This document shows, piece by piece, positions 1 to 8,969 of a stretch of DNA of 64,000 bases. The notes below the pieces were generated by a model. The model was not told where the DNA came from, made no database searches, and saw only the letters and a list, made by a program, of their open reading frames with translations. Source of the stretch: Nostoc calcicola FACHB-3891 (GTDB lineage: Bacteria > Cyanobacteriota > Cyanobacteriia > Cyanobacteriales > Nostocaceae); NCBI RefSeq assembly GCF_014697355.1, contig NZ_JACJRQ010000013.1, forward strand, positions 144,197 to 208,196, read 5' to 3'. The stretch's first letter is position 1; every line of letters begins with the position of its first letter. The position numbers were made by a program, and so were the translations under genes.

Positions 1-80
1 AATGACCCAAACTCTGACGATTAGTCCGAGTAAGTGTTAATTGTAAGTTGTCAGGCTTTTCCGTAACTTGGAAAATTCAC

Positions 81-869
81 ATGGAAACATTTAATCAACG
101 GTCTATGAGTACCATGCATTCATCGAGTCATTTCGACGATCTCAAAGATACTGCTTTGGGCTTAGTTTCTACTCTCAGTTTCCCAGCAATAGTTGGGACA
201 GCGGATATGATGCTCAAATCTGCTGGAGTTCACTTAGTTGGCTATGAAAAAATTGGTAGTGGTCATTGTACCGCGATCGTTCGGGGTGGAATTGCCGATG
301 TCCGCCTTGCCGTAGAATCAGGCGTCCAAACTGCTGAACAATTTGGTCAGTTGGTTTCTAGCTTAGTGATTCCCCGGCCTTATCCCAACTTAGATATAGT
401 ACTTCCCATCACAGCCCGTTTCACTAAATTGATGGAAGAAGGCAGTTACAGCCGTTTGAGTAATCAAGCAATTGGTTTGGTAGAAACGCGAGGCTTTCCA
501 GCAATGGTGGGCGCATGTGATGCTATGCTCAAAGCTGCTGATGTCCATTTGGCAGCCTATGAAAAAATTGGTGCGGGTTTGTGTACAGCGATTATTCGTG
601 GTTCCGTAGCCAATGTTGCTGTAGCAGTGGAAGCGGGAATGTTTGAGGCAGAACGCATTGGGGAATTAAATGCAGTGATGGTGATTCCTCGACCCCTAGA
701 CGAAATGGAACAAACATTGCCATTAGCAAGTTGCTGGATAGAACAAAACCAACCACTAAGCTTGCCAGTGAATATCAAGGAGCAAGTTGCTGAACTCGAA
801 ATGTTAAGATTACCAGATTTAACTAAGTTGCCGACAAAAGTTACAGAAGAATTATGGAATGATGAATGA
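81..869 (+). CDS. ccmO: Carboxysome shell protein CcmO (tandem BMC domains)
   Basis: A beta-carboxysome shell protein. It has two homologous bacterial-microcompartment domains in tandem: each carries an ALGLVSTLSFPAIVGTAD-like or AIGLVETRGFPAMVGACD-like opening, followed by AYEKIGAG.CTAIIRG and a VIPRP end. Such double-domain proteins assemble into pseudohexameric trimers in the facets of the shell that encloses Rubisco and carbonic anhydrase. I start at the ATG at 81; an in-frame TTG at 48 would add 11 residues, and an ATG at 105 is also possible. The rest of a ccmKLMN cluster would be expected just upstream, outside the window. The LysR gene that follows fits the carbon-concentrating context. 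The family call is firm; the start is less so. Confidence 0.93.
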   Translation: METFNQRSMSTMHSSSHFDDLKDTALGLVSTLSFPAIVGTADMMLKSAGVHLVGYEKIGSGHCTAIVRGGIADVRLAVESGVQTAEQFGQLVSSLVIPRPYPNLDIVLPITARFTKLMEEGSYSRLSNQAIGLVETRGFPAMVGACDAMLKAADVHLAAYEKIGAGLCTAIIRGSVANVAVAVEAGMFEAERIGELNAVMVIPRPLDEMEQTLPLASCWIEQNQPLSLPVNIKEQVAELEMLRLPDLTKLPTKVTEELWNDE

Positions 870-1134
870 TGAACAATGAATTATGAACTGTTAAAAATTC
901 ATATTCAGTATTCAACATTCATCGTCAACTAGAAGGCATCTTACGCTTTTCTTATTGTTCTGATAATAGCTTCTTCAATCCAGAAATCAAATATTTTTCT
1001 TCTAATAGCGATAATAGAGTTTTATCTATAAAAAATAAAACTCGTAAATTTCTCTAAGCATCGCTATATCATTTGCAACTCTTCAGTAATACTAGATATA
1101 TATCTATGAATCGCTATTTACAGGAGAACTACCC

Positions 1135-2076
1135 TTGAATCAAGCGACGCTGCACCAGTTAAAAGTCTTCGAGGCAGCGGCACGGCACAGTAGCTTTACT
1201 CGTGCTGCTGAGGAATTGTTTCTCACTCAACCTACCGTTTCCATGCAGATTAAGCAACTGACAAAATCGGTAGGATTGCCATTATTTGAGCAGGTGGGAA
1301 AGCGGTTATATTTGACGGAGGCAGGAAGGGAATTATTTGCCACTTGTCGGCAGATTTTTGATAACATAGCCCAATTTGAAATGAAGGTGGCGGATTTAAA
1401 AGGGCTAAAACAAGGACAACTAAAGCTGGCAGTGATTACAACAGCGAAATATTTTATCCCACGTTTATTAGGGAAGTTTTGCGAACTTTATCCAGGAATT
1501 GATATCTCCTTACAAGTAACGAATCACGAACAAATTTTAGAACGGATGGCTCATAATCTGGATGACTTATATATTATGAGTCAAATTCCAGACAATATGG
1601 ATATAACTTGCCAACCATTTTTAGAAAACCCTTTAATAGTCTTTGCACCACTTAATCATCCTTTATCCCAAGAAAAAAATATTCCGATACAGCGCCTAGC
1701 TGAAGAACCTTTTATTATGCGAGAACCAGGTTCAGGAACTCGTCGTGCTGTGCAAAGCTTATTTGAGGAACAAGGGGTGAAGGTAAAAGTTAAGCTGGAA
1801 TTGGGAAGTAACGAAGCAATTAAACAAGCGATCGTCGGTGGTTTAGGAATTTCTGTTTTATCTCGTCATACCTTACTATTAGACGCATCACAGTTCAGCA
1901 TTTTAGATGTCGAATACTTCCCTATTGACCGACATTGGTACATGGTTTACCCATCTGGTAAACAACTATCTATCGTCGCTCGTGCCTATTATGATTATTT
2001 ACTCGCTGCCGCCAAAGGCATTGTAGAACAAAACGCTACTTATAGCTATAGTTCGGTTGAAGCAACTCACGGATAA
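1135..2076 (+). CDS. cmpR: LysR-type regulator of carbon-concentrating genes (CmpR/NdhR type)
   Basis: A 313-residue LysR-type transcription factor. The N-terminal winged helix-turn-helix is clear (TLHQLKVFEAAARHSSFTRA, then LFLTQPTVSMQIKQLTKSVG). It is followed by a LysR substrate-binding domain that runs nearly to the C-terminus. The N-terminal sequence resembles cyanobacterial CmpR and NdhR (CcmR), which sense Calvin-cycle or photorespiratory metabolites and control inorganic-carbon uptake genes; RbcR proteins start differently. The start is a TTG preceded by a CAGGAGAA ribosome-binding site, which supports it strongly. It lies directly downstream of ccmO with an AT-rich 265-bp gap that probably holds its own promoter. 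CmpR versus NdhR cannot be settled by eye. Confidence 0.82.
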   Translation: MNQATLHQLKVFEAAARHSSFTRAAEELFLTQPTVSMQIKQLTKSVGLPLFEQVGKRLYLTEAGRELFATCRQIFDNIAQFEMKVADLKGLKQGQLKLAVITTAKYFIPRLLGKFCELYPGIDISLQVTNHEQILERMAHNLDDLYIMSQIPDNMDITCQPFLENPLIVFAPLNHPLSQEKNIPIQRLAEEPFIMREPGSGTRRAVQSLFEEQGVKVKVKLELGSNEAIKQAIVGGLGISVLSRHTLLLDASQFSILDVEYFPIDRHWYMVYPSGKQLSIVARAYYDYLLAAAKGIVEQNATYSYSSVEATHG

Positions 2077-2269
2077 ATATTGGGCATTGGGAGTGAGGGA
2101 TAGAGACGCGATGAATCGCGTCTGTACAAGAGTTAAGAGTTATTCTCCCTCATCCCCCTCATCTCAGTGCCCCATTAGCAGATTTTAAATTCCCTAAAGG
2201 GGTTGACGCTAAGACCAAGAAACATTAACAATTAACCAGCAGAACCATTAAAAATGGGGGAAACTGGCG

Positions 2270-3898
2270 GTGGTTAACCCGGAAATACAATCTTGGCGCA
2301 AAACAGTACCAAGCGAGGTTGTAGCTGTTACAGTCTACACTGATAGAGCATTGGTTACACGACGAGGTGTAGTTTCGTTAACAGGAATTGAACAGGAATT
2401 AGTAATTACCCCAGTGCCAATGACTCTGGAAACTGAGTCTGTGAGGGTTAGCGGTACGGGTACGGTAGGGGTGCGGTTGCTGGGTGTGAGTAGCGATCGC
2501 ATTTACACTACTGAACCTGTGGCAGAACGTGTAGCACATTTGACAAGACAAATTGAGCAACTAGAGGCAGAAAAACGCCATCTGCAAGCCCAAGTGGATG
2601 CTTTGGCATTGCAATCTAGTTTTATCGAAGGCTTACGTGAAAAAACAGAAGAACCTTTTTCCCAGAGTTTATCCCGGAAAAATCTTAGTTTGAGCGAAAT
2701 TTTGGATTTTTTGAACTTTTTGGGAAGCCAGTATAGCGAATATGCGATCGCCTCTGGAGAATGCTTTGCCCAACAGCAGGAATTAGACAAACAACTCCAA
2801 GCACTCCACGCCTCACTGCAAAAAATCCAAACACCCCATCCCCAAGAAAGTTTGAGCTTAGTTGTAGCTGTTGAAGTCTCAGGTGAAGGCGAGTTTGAGC
2901 TAGAGGTATCATACTTGGTGAATCGCGCCAGTTGGACTCCGTTATATGACTTGCGTTTTAGCACCACGAGCGATATCGTGCATTTGAGTTACCTGGCAGA
3001 AATTACTCAAAGCAGTGGCGAAGATTGGATTGGTGCAAGTCTCACCCTTTCTACTGCAAAACCCGGATTAGGGACACTCCCACCCAAACTTGAACCTTGG
3101 TATATTGATACCTTACGTCCACAAATAGCGCGACAACGACGATCTAGATTTGCTGCACAGCCACCACTGCTGCCTAGCATAGCAGCTCCAGCTGGTGAAG
3201 GAAATTGGCAAGAAGAAGACGAAGTTGCACAGGATAGTCTCATCGCAGCAGAAATTGTGACAGCAGAAGTATCCAAGGAAGGAAGTGTAGTTACTTTTAA
3301 ATTAAATGGCGGCGGTAACATTCCTAGTGATGGCGCACCCCATAAAACAACAATTTTTAATGATGATTATCCTTGTAACTTTGATTATGTGGCAATGCCG
3401 CGCTTAGTAAGTTTTGCTTATCTGCAAGCCAATGTAAAAAATAGTCCCAACGGTGCGACTTTGTTACCAGGAAAAGCTAATATTTTCCGCAACAATGTTT
3501 TTATTGGTGCCACTAGATTAGACAATATTGCACCAGGGCAAGAATTTCAACTGAATTTAGGGATTGATGAAGGTTTAAAAATTGAGCGTGATTTAGTTGA
3601 ACGTTTGGTAGATAAAAGATTAATTAGCAACCAGCGCCGAATTACTTATAGTTATCGGTTGGTAATTACTAACTTACTCGATAAACAAGCGAATCTGAAA
3701 GTAACTGAACAATTACCAGTTAGCCGCAACGAACAAATTAAAGTGCGTCTGATTCGCAGTAACCCGCAAATTCAACTTGGTGAAATGGGGATTTTAGAAT
3801 GGGAGTTAATTTTTGCACCACAGGAGCGGCGAGAGATATATTATCAGTTTAATGTTGAACATCCACCGGAATTAATGGTGGTTGGGTTAGATATTTAG
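2270..3898 (+). CDS. DUF4139 / mucoidy inhibitor MuiA family protein
   Basis: A 542-residue protein of the DUF4139 family (also named mucoidy inhibitor MuiA). It has an N-terminal DUF4140-like beta region (VVAVTVYTDRALVTRRGVV), a coiled coil around residues 85-195 rich in Q, E, L and K, and a C-terminal DUF4139 beta-rich region starting near ASWTPLYDLRFS. No signal peptide or membrane segment is evident. Biochemical function is not established for the family. The start is a GTG at 2270 after a purine-rich stretch; later starts are possible. It stands alone between repeat-rich gaps. Confidence 0.75.
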   Translation: MVNPEIQSWRKTVPSEVVAVTVYTDRALVTRRGVVSLTGIEQELVITPVPMTLETESVRVSGTGTVGVRLLGVSSDRIYTTEPVAERVAHLTRQIEQLEAEKRHLQAQVDALALQSSFIEGLREKTEEPFSQSLSRKNLSLSEILDFLNFLGSQYSEYAIASGECFAQQQELDKQLQALHASLQKIQTPHPQESLSLVVAVEVSGEGEFELEVSYLVNRASWTPLYDLRFSTTSDIVHLSYLAEITQSSGEDWIGASLTLSTAKPGLGTLPPKLEPWYIDTLRPQIARQRRSRFAAQPPLLPSIAAPAGEGNWQEEDEVAQDSLIAAEIVTAEVSKEGSVVTFKLNGGGNIPSDGAPHKTTIFNDDYPCNFDYVAMPRLVSFAYLQANVKNSPNGATLLPGKANIFRNNVFIGATRLDNIAPGQEFQLNLGIDEGLKIERDLVERLVDKRLISNQRRITYSYRLVITNLLDKQANLKVTEQLPVSRNEQIKVRLIRSNPQIQLGEMGILEWELIFAPQERREIYYQFNVEHPPELMVVGLDI

Positions 3899-4187
3899 AA
3901 TCAATAGACCTGCCTCAAAAATAGAGTCTGAAACAACGCAAAATCATTTCCAGATTATTTTCATTGTTCCTTGTGAGCGCAGCTCATGGAGTCTCTGGCA
4001 TAAATATTTTTTTGTCGGGCTACGCCCCGCTTCGCTAACACGCAGAAGCGCTCAGACGCAGAGAAGAGAACGCAAAGAAGGACTTTTGCAAGAAGTCTAA
4101 TCTAAAATTGGCACAGTCAACGGACTACATGCAAGATTTGACAAATCGACTGTTACGCTAGACTATAGCACTAAGACACTTCCTACC

Positions 4188-4877
4188 ATGTCTGTCGTCG
4201 AAAATTTAGCAAGCCCAGAAGATGTTATATTTCCCCCAGGGGATTTATATAGTGACGAACCGCCTTTGGAAACTGACTTACATCGGCTACAAATGACACT
4301 GCTGATTCAATGCTTGGAGTGGTTGTGGGAAAATCGCAACGACTTCTATGCATCGGGTAATCTCACCATCTACTACAGCCCACGCCAACGCAAATCAGAA
4401 AACTTCCGGGGGCCAGATTTTTTTGTAGTGCTGGGAACTGAACGCAAACCCCGTAAAAGCTGGGTTGTCTGGGAAGAAAATGGCAAATATCCTAATCTAA
4501 TTATAGAAATTCTCTCAGATAGCACAGGCGACACTGACAAGGGACTAAAAAAACAAATTTACCAAGATATCTTTCGCACACCAGATTACTTCTGGTTTGA
4601 CCCAGAAACGTTAGAATTTGCAGGATTTCATTTGCTTGATGGTGAATATCAACCACTGGAACTCAATTCCCAAGGTTGGTTGTGGAGTCAACAGCTAGGT
4701 TTGTATTTAGGAGTTTATCAAGAAAAATTGCGCTTTTTCACGCCTGAAGGAGAACTAATTTTGACACCACAGGAAGTTGCACAACAAGAGAAACAACGCG
4801 CTGAACAAGAAAAACAACGCAGCGATCGCCTTGCAGCAAAACTGCGAGAATTAAATATAGATCCAGAGCAATTTTAG
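4188..4877 (+). CDS. Uma2 family (DUF820) nuclease-like protein
   Basis: A 229-residue Uma2/DUF820 protein, a PD-(D/E)XK nuclease-fold family greatly expanded in cyanobacteria. RGPDFFVVLG supplies the conserved Asp, and PNLIIEILSDST supplies the conserved Glu strand; a Tyr/Trp-rich DYFWFDPETLEF segment follows. The C-terminus is a charged helix (QQEKQRAEQEKQRSDRLAA) that ends in the LRELNIDPE tail common in this family. Function is unproven; some members are assumed to act on mobile DNA. It is monocistronic, and the stop is followed at once by CAAAATC-type repeats. Confidence 0.85.
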   Translation: MSVVENLASPEDVIFPPGDLYSDEPPLETDLHRLQMTLLIQCLEWLWENRNDFYASGNLTIYYSPRQRKSENFRGPDFFVVLGTERKPRKSWVVWEENGKYPNLIIEILSDSTGDTDKGLKKQIYQDIFRTPDYFWFDPETLEFAGFHLLDGEYQPLELNSQGWLWSQQLGLYLGVYQEKLRFFTPEGELILTPQEVAQQEKQRAEQEKQRSDRLAAKLRELNIDPEQF

Positions 4878-5017
4878 ATTTTAGATTTTGGATTTTAGAT
4901 TAAAAATCATTTCGTTACATACTTTGCCCCTAGTTTGTGGAACAAATCCTTGCATCCAAAATTTAAGATCCTTCTGTTTTAATCCAAAATCCGCAATCCA
5001 AAATCCAAAATTGATTG

Positions 5018-5281
5018 CTACGGATCTTCAGGAAAAACCCATTTTGGCGGTTCCGTCATTTTTCTCCGTAGACGTTCTTCAGCTATTTCCAACATTGTGT
5101 CTAAAGAAGTCTCTTCAACAAATTTGGCAGCTGCTTCTCTAAACTCAACATTGGGGCATTTATCGCCTAAAACGCAGCCGTTAACACAGGCTACAGCACA
5201 GTTAATTTTTTGCTCCACAGTGAATTCCTCTCTTTTCAAGTTATGAGTTATAATTTCAACTCCTAACTTATTAACTTTCAA
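5018..5281 (-). CDS. Small cysteine-containing conserved hypothetical protein
   Basis: An 87-residue protein with four cysteines in its N-terminal third (CAVACVNGCVLGDKC), followed by an acidic helix and a WVFPEDP tail. The cysteine cluster could bind a metal or Fe-S centre, but I recognise no family. Reading as a gene is supported by coding-like composition and by a possible internal GTG start at 5218 preceded by AGAGAGGA, which would give a 66-residue protein beginning just before the cysteines. It is convergent with the Uma2 gene. Confidence 0.55.
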   Translation of the reverse strand: MKVNKLGVEIITHNLKREEFTVEQKINCAVACVNGCVLGDKCPNVEFREAAAKFVEETSLDTMLEIAEERLRRKMTEPPKWVFPEDP

Positions 5282-5357
5282 ACATTAGCTTCCAGATAAA
5301 TTTTACCTTGCCAGTTGCCATCCCAACGGTTTAAATACTTACCATTTAGAAAATTAT

Positions 5358-5491
5358 GAGTTAGGAGTGAGGAGTTAAGAGTTATAAGTGAGGAGTTATG
5401 AGTTATGATTTTTACTCCTAACTCCTGAGTTTACTTCCTCACTCCTAACTCCTGACTTTACTCCTCACTCCTAACTCCTAACTCCTCACTT
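5358..5491. repeat. Heptameric CTCCTAA-type repeats in inverted arrangement
   Basis: The left half contains GAGTTAGGAGTGAGGAGTTA repeats and the right half the complementary ACTCCTAACTCCTGA repeats, so the tract could fold into one long imperfect hairpin. It lies in the roughly 225-bp gap between the cysteine protein gene and mnmE, ending 17 bases before the mnmE start. Short tandem repeats of this type are typical of heterocystous cyanobacteria. Confidence 0.8.
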
Positions 5492-5507
5492 TAAATCAAA
5501 AGCCCTC

Positions 5508-6902
5508 ATGTCCGAATTCTTTGCCACTACTGGAACTATAGCCGCGATCGCCACTGCTGTTGTCCCCCAACAAGGTAGTGTTGGTATTGTGCGGGTATCC
5601 GGTGACCAAGCAATGTCCATCGCCCAAACTCTGTTTCACACACCAGGGCGACAAGTTTGGCAAACTCACCGAATTCTCTACGGTTATATCCGCCATCCCC
5701 AAACGCAACAATTGATAGATGAAGCTTTGTTGTTAATTATGAGGGCACCCCGTTCTTACACCCGTGAAGATGTGGTGGAATTCCATTGCCACGGCGGAAT
5801 TATGGCAGTGCAGCAGGTGTTACAACTGTGTTTAGAAAATGGTGCAAGATTAGCTCAACCGGGAGAATTTACCCTCCGCGCTTTTTTGAATGGGCGATTG
5901 GATTTAACTCAGGCTGAAGGCATTGCTGATTTGGTGGGAGCTAAATCGCCCCAAGCTGCCCAAACTGCCTTAGCTGGTTTACAGGGAAAATTAGCTCAGC
6001 CGATCCAGCAGTTACGCGCTAACTGTTTGGATATTTTGGCAGAAATCGAAGCTCGAATTGATTTTGAGGAAGACCTTCCTCCGCTGGATGATAAAGTAAT
6101 CATATCAGAAATTGAGAAAATTGCCGCAGAAATTTCTCAGTTATTGGCAACCAAAGATAAAGGCGAGTTGCTACGCACTGGTTTAAAAGTGGCAATTGTC
6201 GGGCGTCCGAATGTAGGGAAGTCGAGTTTATTGAATGCTTGGAGCCGGAGCGATCGCGCGATCGTCACAGATTTACCCGGCACAACCCGCGATGTGGTGG
6301 AATCCCAGCTAGTTGTGGGCGGAATTCCCGTGCAGGTGCTAGATACTGCGGGGATTCGGGAAACAACAGACCAAGTAGAAAAAATTGGCGTGGAGCGATC
6401 GCGCCGTGCGGCAAATGCAGCTGATTTAGTCTTGCTCACCATTGACGCCGCTGCTGGGTGGACAGAAGGCGATGAAGAAATTTACCAACAAGTGCAACAT
6501 CGTCCATTGATTCTTGTTATTAACAAAATCGACTTAGTAGAAGAAACACAAATAAAAATTATTCAATCTAAAATCCAAAATCCAAAATCCAAAATTCTGA
6601 CAGCCGCCTCCCAAAATCAAGGAATTGATGCTTTAGAAACAGCTATTTTAGAGATAATTCAAACAGGAAAAGTTCAAGCTGCTGATATGGATTTAGCTAT
6701 TAATCAAAGGCAAGCAGCAGCTTTAACTCAAGCTAAAATTTCCCTGGAACAGGTACAAGCAACTATTGAGCAGCAGTTACCTCTTGATTTTTGGACAATT
6801 GACTTACGGGGTGCAATTCAAGCACTAGGAGAAATTACTGGAGAAGAAGTTACAGAATCAGTTTTAGATAGAATTTTTAGTAAATTTTGTATTGGTAAGT
6901 AA
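5508..6902 (+). CDS. mnmE: tRNA modification GTPase MnmE (TrmE)
   Basis: A 464-residue K+-activated GTPase that, with MnmG, puts the carboxymethylaminomethyl group on U34 of certain tRNAs. It has the N-terminal formyl-THF-binding domain ([20 protein letters not shown]), a helical domain interrupted by the G domain (P-loop [17 protein letters not shown] switch, [12 protein letters not shown]), and the diagnostic C-terminal FCIGK, whose Cys is catalytic in the family. Odd: between NKID and the TAAS G5 loop it carries [14 protein letters not shown], encoded by an in-frame CAAAATC-type repeat at about 6567-6598. The ATG start at 5508 fits the family N-terminus. Confidence 0.96.
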   Translation: MSEFFATTGTIAAIATAVVPQQGSVGIVRVSGDQAMSIAQTLFHTPGRQVWQTHRILYGYIRHPQTQQLIDEALLLIMRAPRSYTREDVVEFHCHGGIMAVQQVLQLCLENGARLAQPGEFTLRAFLNGRLDLTQAEGIADLVGAKSPQAAQTALAGLQGKLAQPIQQLRANCLDILAEIEARIDFEEDLPPLDDKVIISEIEKIAAEISQLLATKDKGELLRTGLKVAIVGRPNVGKSSLLNAWSRSDRAIVTDLPGTTRDVVESQLVVGGIPVQVLDTAGIRETTDQVEKIGVERSRRAANAADLVLLTIDAAAGWTEGDEEIYQQVQHRPLILVINKIDLVEETQIKIIQSKIQNPKSKILTAASQNQGIDALETAILEIIQTGKVQAADMDLAINQRQAAALTQAKISLEQVQATIEQQLPLDFWTIDLRGAIQALGEITGEEVTESVLDRIFSKFCIGK

Positions 6903-6997
6903 ATTGCATATTGGTTGCAGCTAAATCCAACCCAACGTTTATACTAATATTTGTAAAATTTTACTGCCGTTCAATTACATCTACAATTAATAACTAA

Positions 6998-7501
6998 ATG
7001 TACATCTCAATTCGTCAAGCAACCATACAAGATACCTTGATAGTCTCGGATATTTTGTTAGAAGCAGCTTTGTGGCTCCAGCAGCGTGGTATACCTCTGT
7101 GGCGTGATAGTGAAGTTTCACCAGAAAGTATTTCTTGTGACGTTGCTAATGGATTGTTTTTCATTGCTGAGTGGGCAGGTGAACCAGCTGGTACAATCAA
7201 GTTTCAGCTAGAAGATTTTCTTTTCTGGCCGGACATTTCTCAACAAGAGTCAGCATTCGTACATCGCCTTGCAGTTCGACGATTTTATTCTGGCGGTAAA
7301 GTCTCTTCAGCGTTACTCACTTGGGCTATTGAACACGCGCAAACACTTGGTAAACTTTACTTACGTTTGGATTGCGATGCTTCGCGTCCGCGCCTGAAAG
7401 AAGTATATGAAAGCTTTGGTTTCCGCTATCACAGCGACAGACAAGTTGGTGATTTTTTGGTCTCTCGCTACGAATATGAAATACCTCCACAAGTGGGCTA
7501 A
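6998..7501 (+). CDS. GNAT family N-acetyltransferase
   Basis: A 167-residue single-domain GNAT acetyltransferase. The start ISIRQATIQDTLIVSDIL is the typical first strand and helix. VHRLAVRRFYSGGKVSSALL corresponds to the acetyl-CoA-binding motif A, in a variant form of the R-x-x-G-x-G/A loop. LYLRLDCDASRPRLKEVYESFGF is the motif B region with the usual ending. The acceptor substrate is unknown. It lies about 95 bp downstream of mnmE on the same strand, but no functional link is implied. Confidence 0.85.
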   Translation: MYISIRQATIQDTLIVSDILLEAALWLQQRGIPLWRDSEVSPESISCDVANGLFFIAEWAGEPAGTIKFQLEDFLFWPDISQQESAFVHRLAVRRFYSGGKVSSALLTWAIEHAQTLGKLYLRLDCDASRPRLKEVYESFGFRYHSDRQVGDFLVSRYEYEIPPQVG

Positions 7502-7610
7502 TACTAATTTTGTACGAAGATGCAGTTAAATATATGAGGAACGAACCGCAAAGGGCGCATTCGCGCAGCGTCTCGTCAGAGAAGGACACAAAGAAAGAAA
7601 GAAAGAAGCC

Positions 7611-7740
7611 AAACTTGATTTAGAACTCCAAAACTTGATTTAGAACTCCAAAACTTGATTTAGAACTCCAAAACTTGATTTAGAACTCCAAAACTTGATT
7701 TAGAACTCCAAAACTTGATTTAGAACTTCAAAACTTGATT
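7611..7740. repeat. 20-bp tandem repeat, six and a half copies
   Basis: The 20-bp unit AAACTTGATTTAGAACTCCA is repeated six times and followed by half a unit. Only the sixth copy differs, with one C-to-T change. There are no variable spacers, so it is not a CRISPR. It lies in a 447-bp non-coding gap and abuts an inverted-repeat element on its right. The near-identity suggests recent expansion by slippage or unequal exchange. Confidence 0.97.
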
Positions 7741-7742
7741 TA

Positions 7743-7874
7743 CTAGTAGTCTGTCAAGCTAACAATGCTTGTAAATAAACTTTTTATTTCTCTTTGTTCC
7801 TTATTCCTTTGCGCTCTTTGCGTCCTTTGCGGTTCGTTCCTTTACCATTCAAACTTCCCCTGACAGACTACTAG
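7743..7874. mobile_element. Miniature inverted-repeat element, 132 bp
   Basis: Perfect 14-bp terminal inverted repeats, CTAGTAGTCTGTCA at 7743-7756 and its complement at 7861-7874, bound a non-coding interior. The interior contains the common cyanobacterial tract related to GCGCTCTTTGCGTCC. It has no open frame, and its size and structure fit a MITE mobilised in trans by an unidentified transposase. No clear target-site duplication was found. Confidence 0.65.
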
Positions 7875-7948
7875 TTAGTAGGACTATTACAATGAATGGT
7901 GCGTTACGCTGGTGCTAATGAAACCCACCTTATTTGTAATCAAAGCCT

Positions 7949-8278
7949 ATGAAGTTTTTTGTTCCAGCAGCCAAGGATGATGTGAAAGCTGAACAGGTGT
8001 ATAATGTTCTTGCTCAGTCTCTACAAGCACCCATAACCGAAAAGCGTATTTGGAAATTACAGTGGTGTGACAATGAAACTGATATGGAATGCGAGGTGGG
8101 TAAACCTTTACCATCCTTTTATCAAACAGGAAAAGAGCTAGTTTTGGCAATCTTTGATTGTGAAAACATTTATAAAATTTGTACTCTTACCCGTGGAGGA
8201 GTCAAGGGAGAACCTATCTTGGCTGTGAAAAACTCTCAATCCTCTGCAACATATTTTTCAGATAATTTAAATAACTGA
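7949..8278 (+). CDS. Hypothetical protein
   Basis: A 109-residue protein beginning MKFFVPAAKDDVKAEQVYN. I do not recognise the family. It is soluble by composition, with a mixed alpha/beta pattern (helix near residues 8-25, strands around IWKLQWCD, LVLAIFDC and YKICTLTRG). It lies downstream of the tandem-repeat and MITE region and about 100 bp before the antitoxin gene on the same strand. The ATG start looks natural. Confidence 0.55.
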   Translation: MKFFVPAAKDDVKAEQVYNVLAQSLQAPITEKRIWKLQWCDNETDMECEVGKPLPSFYQTGKELVLAIFDCENIYKICTLTRGGVKGEPILAVKNSQSSATYFSDNLNN

Positions 8279-8377
8279 CTCTACTGTTGAGTAAAACTAA
8301 ATGCGTAGGCGTAGCTCATCGTAGACATCGCCTTGGTAACATAGTAGATAAAATTAGTTGAGCCGAACTCTCAAGGT

Positions 8378-8644
8378 ATGACCAACTTTCAGATTTCCTT
8401 ACCTGAGTCGATGAAAGCTTTTGTTGACGAACAAGTCGCTAAAGGCGGTTATGGTTCAGTCAGCGAATATCTTCAAGAGTTAATTTTTCAAGACCAACAC
8501 CGCAAAGGTCAAGTTAACGATGAGCAGTTTGAAGTAGTCGCAGATCAGTTAGTCGAAGAGTTTGTAATGTGTATTGGAGCGAATTTACCTGTGCTATCAG
8601 ATTATGCTGTGACTCGTGAGAGTATTTATGAGGATCATCCTTAG
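8378..8644 (+). CDS. ParD-like ribbon-helix-helix antitoxin
   Basis: An 88-residue protein with an N-terminal ribbon-helix-helix DNA-binding domain (FQISLPESMKAFVDEQVAKG, then YGSVSEYLQELI), as in ParD/CopG antitoxins. These bind and neutralise a toxin through the C-terminal part and repress their own operon. The C-terminal half here (from about residue 45) is not typical of short ParD proteins. The next gene starts 2 bp later and codes for a PIN-type toxin fragment rather than ParE, so the pair looks like a hybrid or non-canonical TA module. Confidence 0.75.
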   Translation: MTNFQISLPESMKAFVDEQVAKGGYGSVSEYLQELIFQDQHRKGQVNDEQFEVVADQLVEEFVMCIGANLPVLSDYAVTRESIYEDHP

Positions 8645-8646
8645 CA

Positions 8647-8913
8647 GTGGTGTACCTCATAGACACTAATATTCTACTGCGTTTTGTCGATCGCACTCAC
8701 TCCCTACACTTAATAACACGAACTGCGATCCGAAAATTGCGACGTGATGGACATATACTGCAAATCACAACGCAAAACTGCGTTGAGTTTTGGAATGTTG
8801 CTACAAGACCAGCCACAAAAAACGGATTTGGCTTGACACCAACAGATGCAGATCGGCTGTTGCGATCGCACTTCGTAACAAAAATTATAGTACAAAAATA
8901 CTTAAATAGATAA
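8647..8913 (+). pseudogene. Truncated PIN-domain (VapC-like) toxin
   Basis: The first 75 or so residues match a PIN ribonuclease: YLIDTNILLRFVDR contains the first catalytic Asp, and QNCVEFWNVATRPATKNGFG the conserved Glu and family signature. PIN proteins are usually 130-145 residues with further acidic residues in the C-terminal half. Here homology stops after DADRLLRS and the frame ends 12 codons later in unrelated HFVTKIIVQKYLNR. The break lies at a GCGATCGC octamer (8863-8870). The active site is incomplete, so the toxin is probably inactive. The GTG start sits 2 bp after the antitoxin stop. Confidence 0.78.
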
Positions 8914-8969
8914 ACGCGGGTTAATCTGGTGCTAATGTGCTTTGCTTAGTAGTAATTTTAAAGCTGAAA

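Noticed and set aside
2..40. Possible C-terminal end of an upstream ccm gene (frame ending TAA at 38-40)
   Set aside because: Another frame also stops at 22-24, and too few codons are visible to tell which, if either, is the end of ccmN.
4888..5142. Plus-strand frame overlapping the cysteine protein gene
   Set aside because: Its first half is CAAAATC-type repeat sequence and its second half is the complement of the minus-strand gene.
7611..7740. Possible CRISPR array
   Set aside because: The 20-bp units are directly adjacent with no spacers and no cas genes are near.
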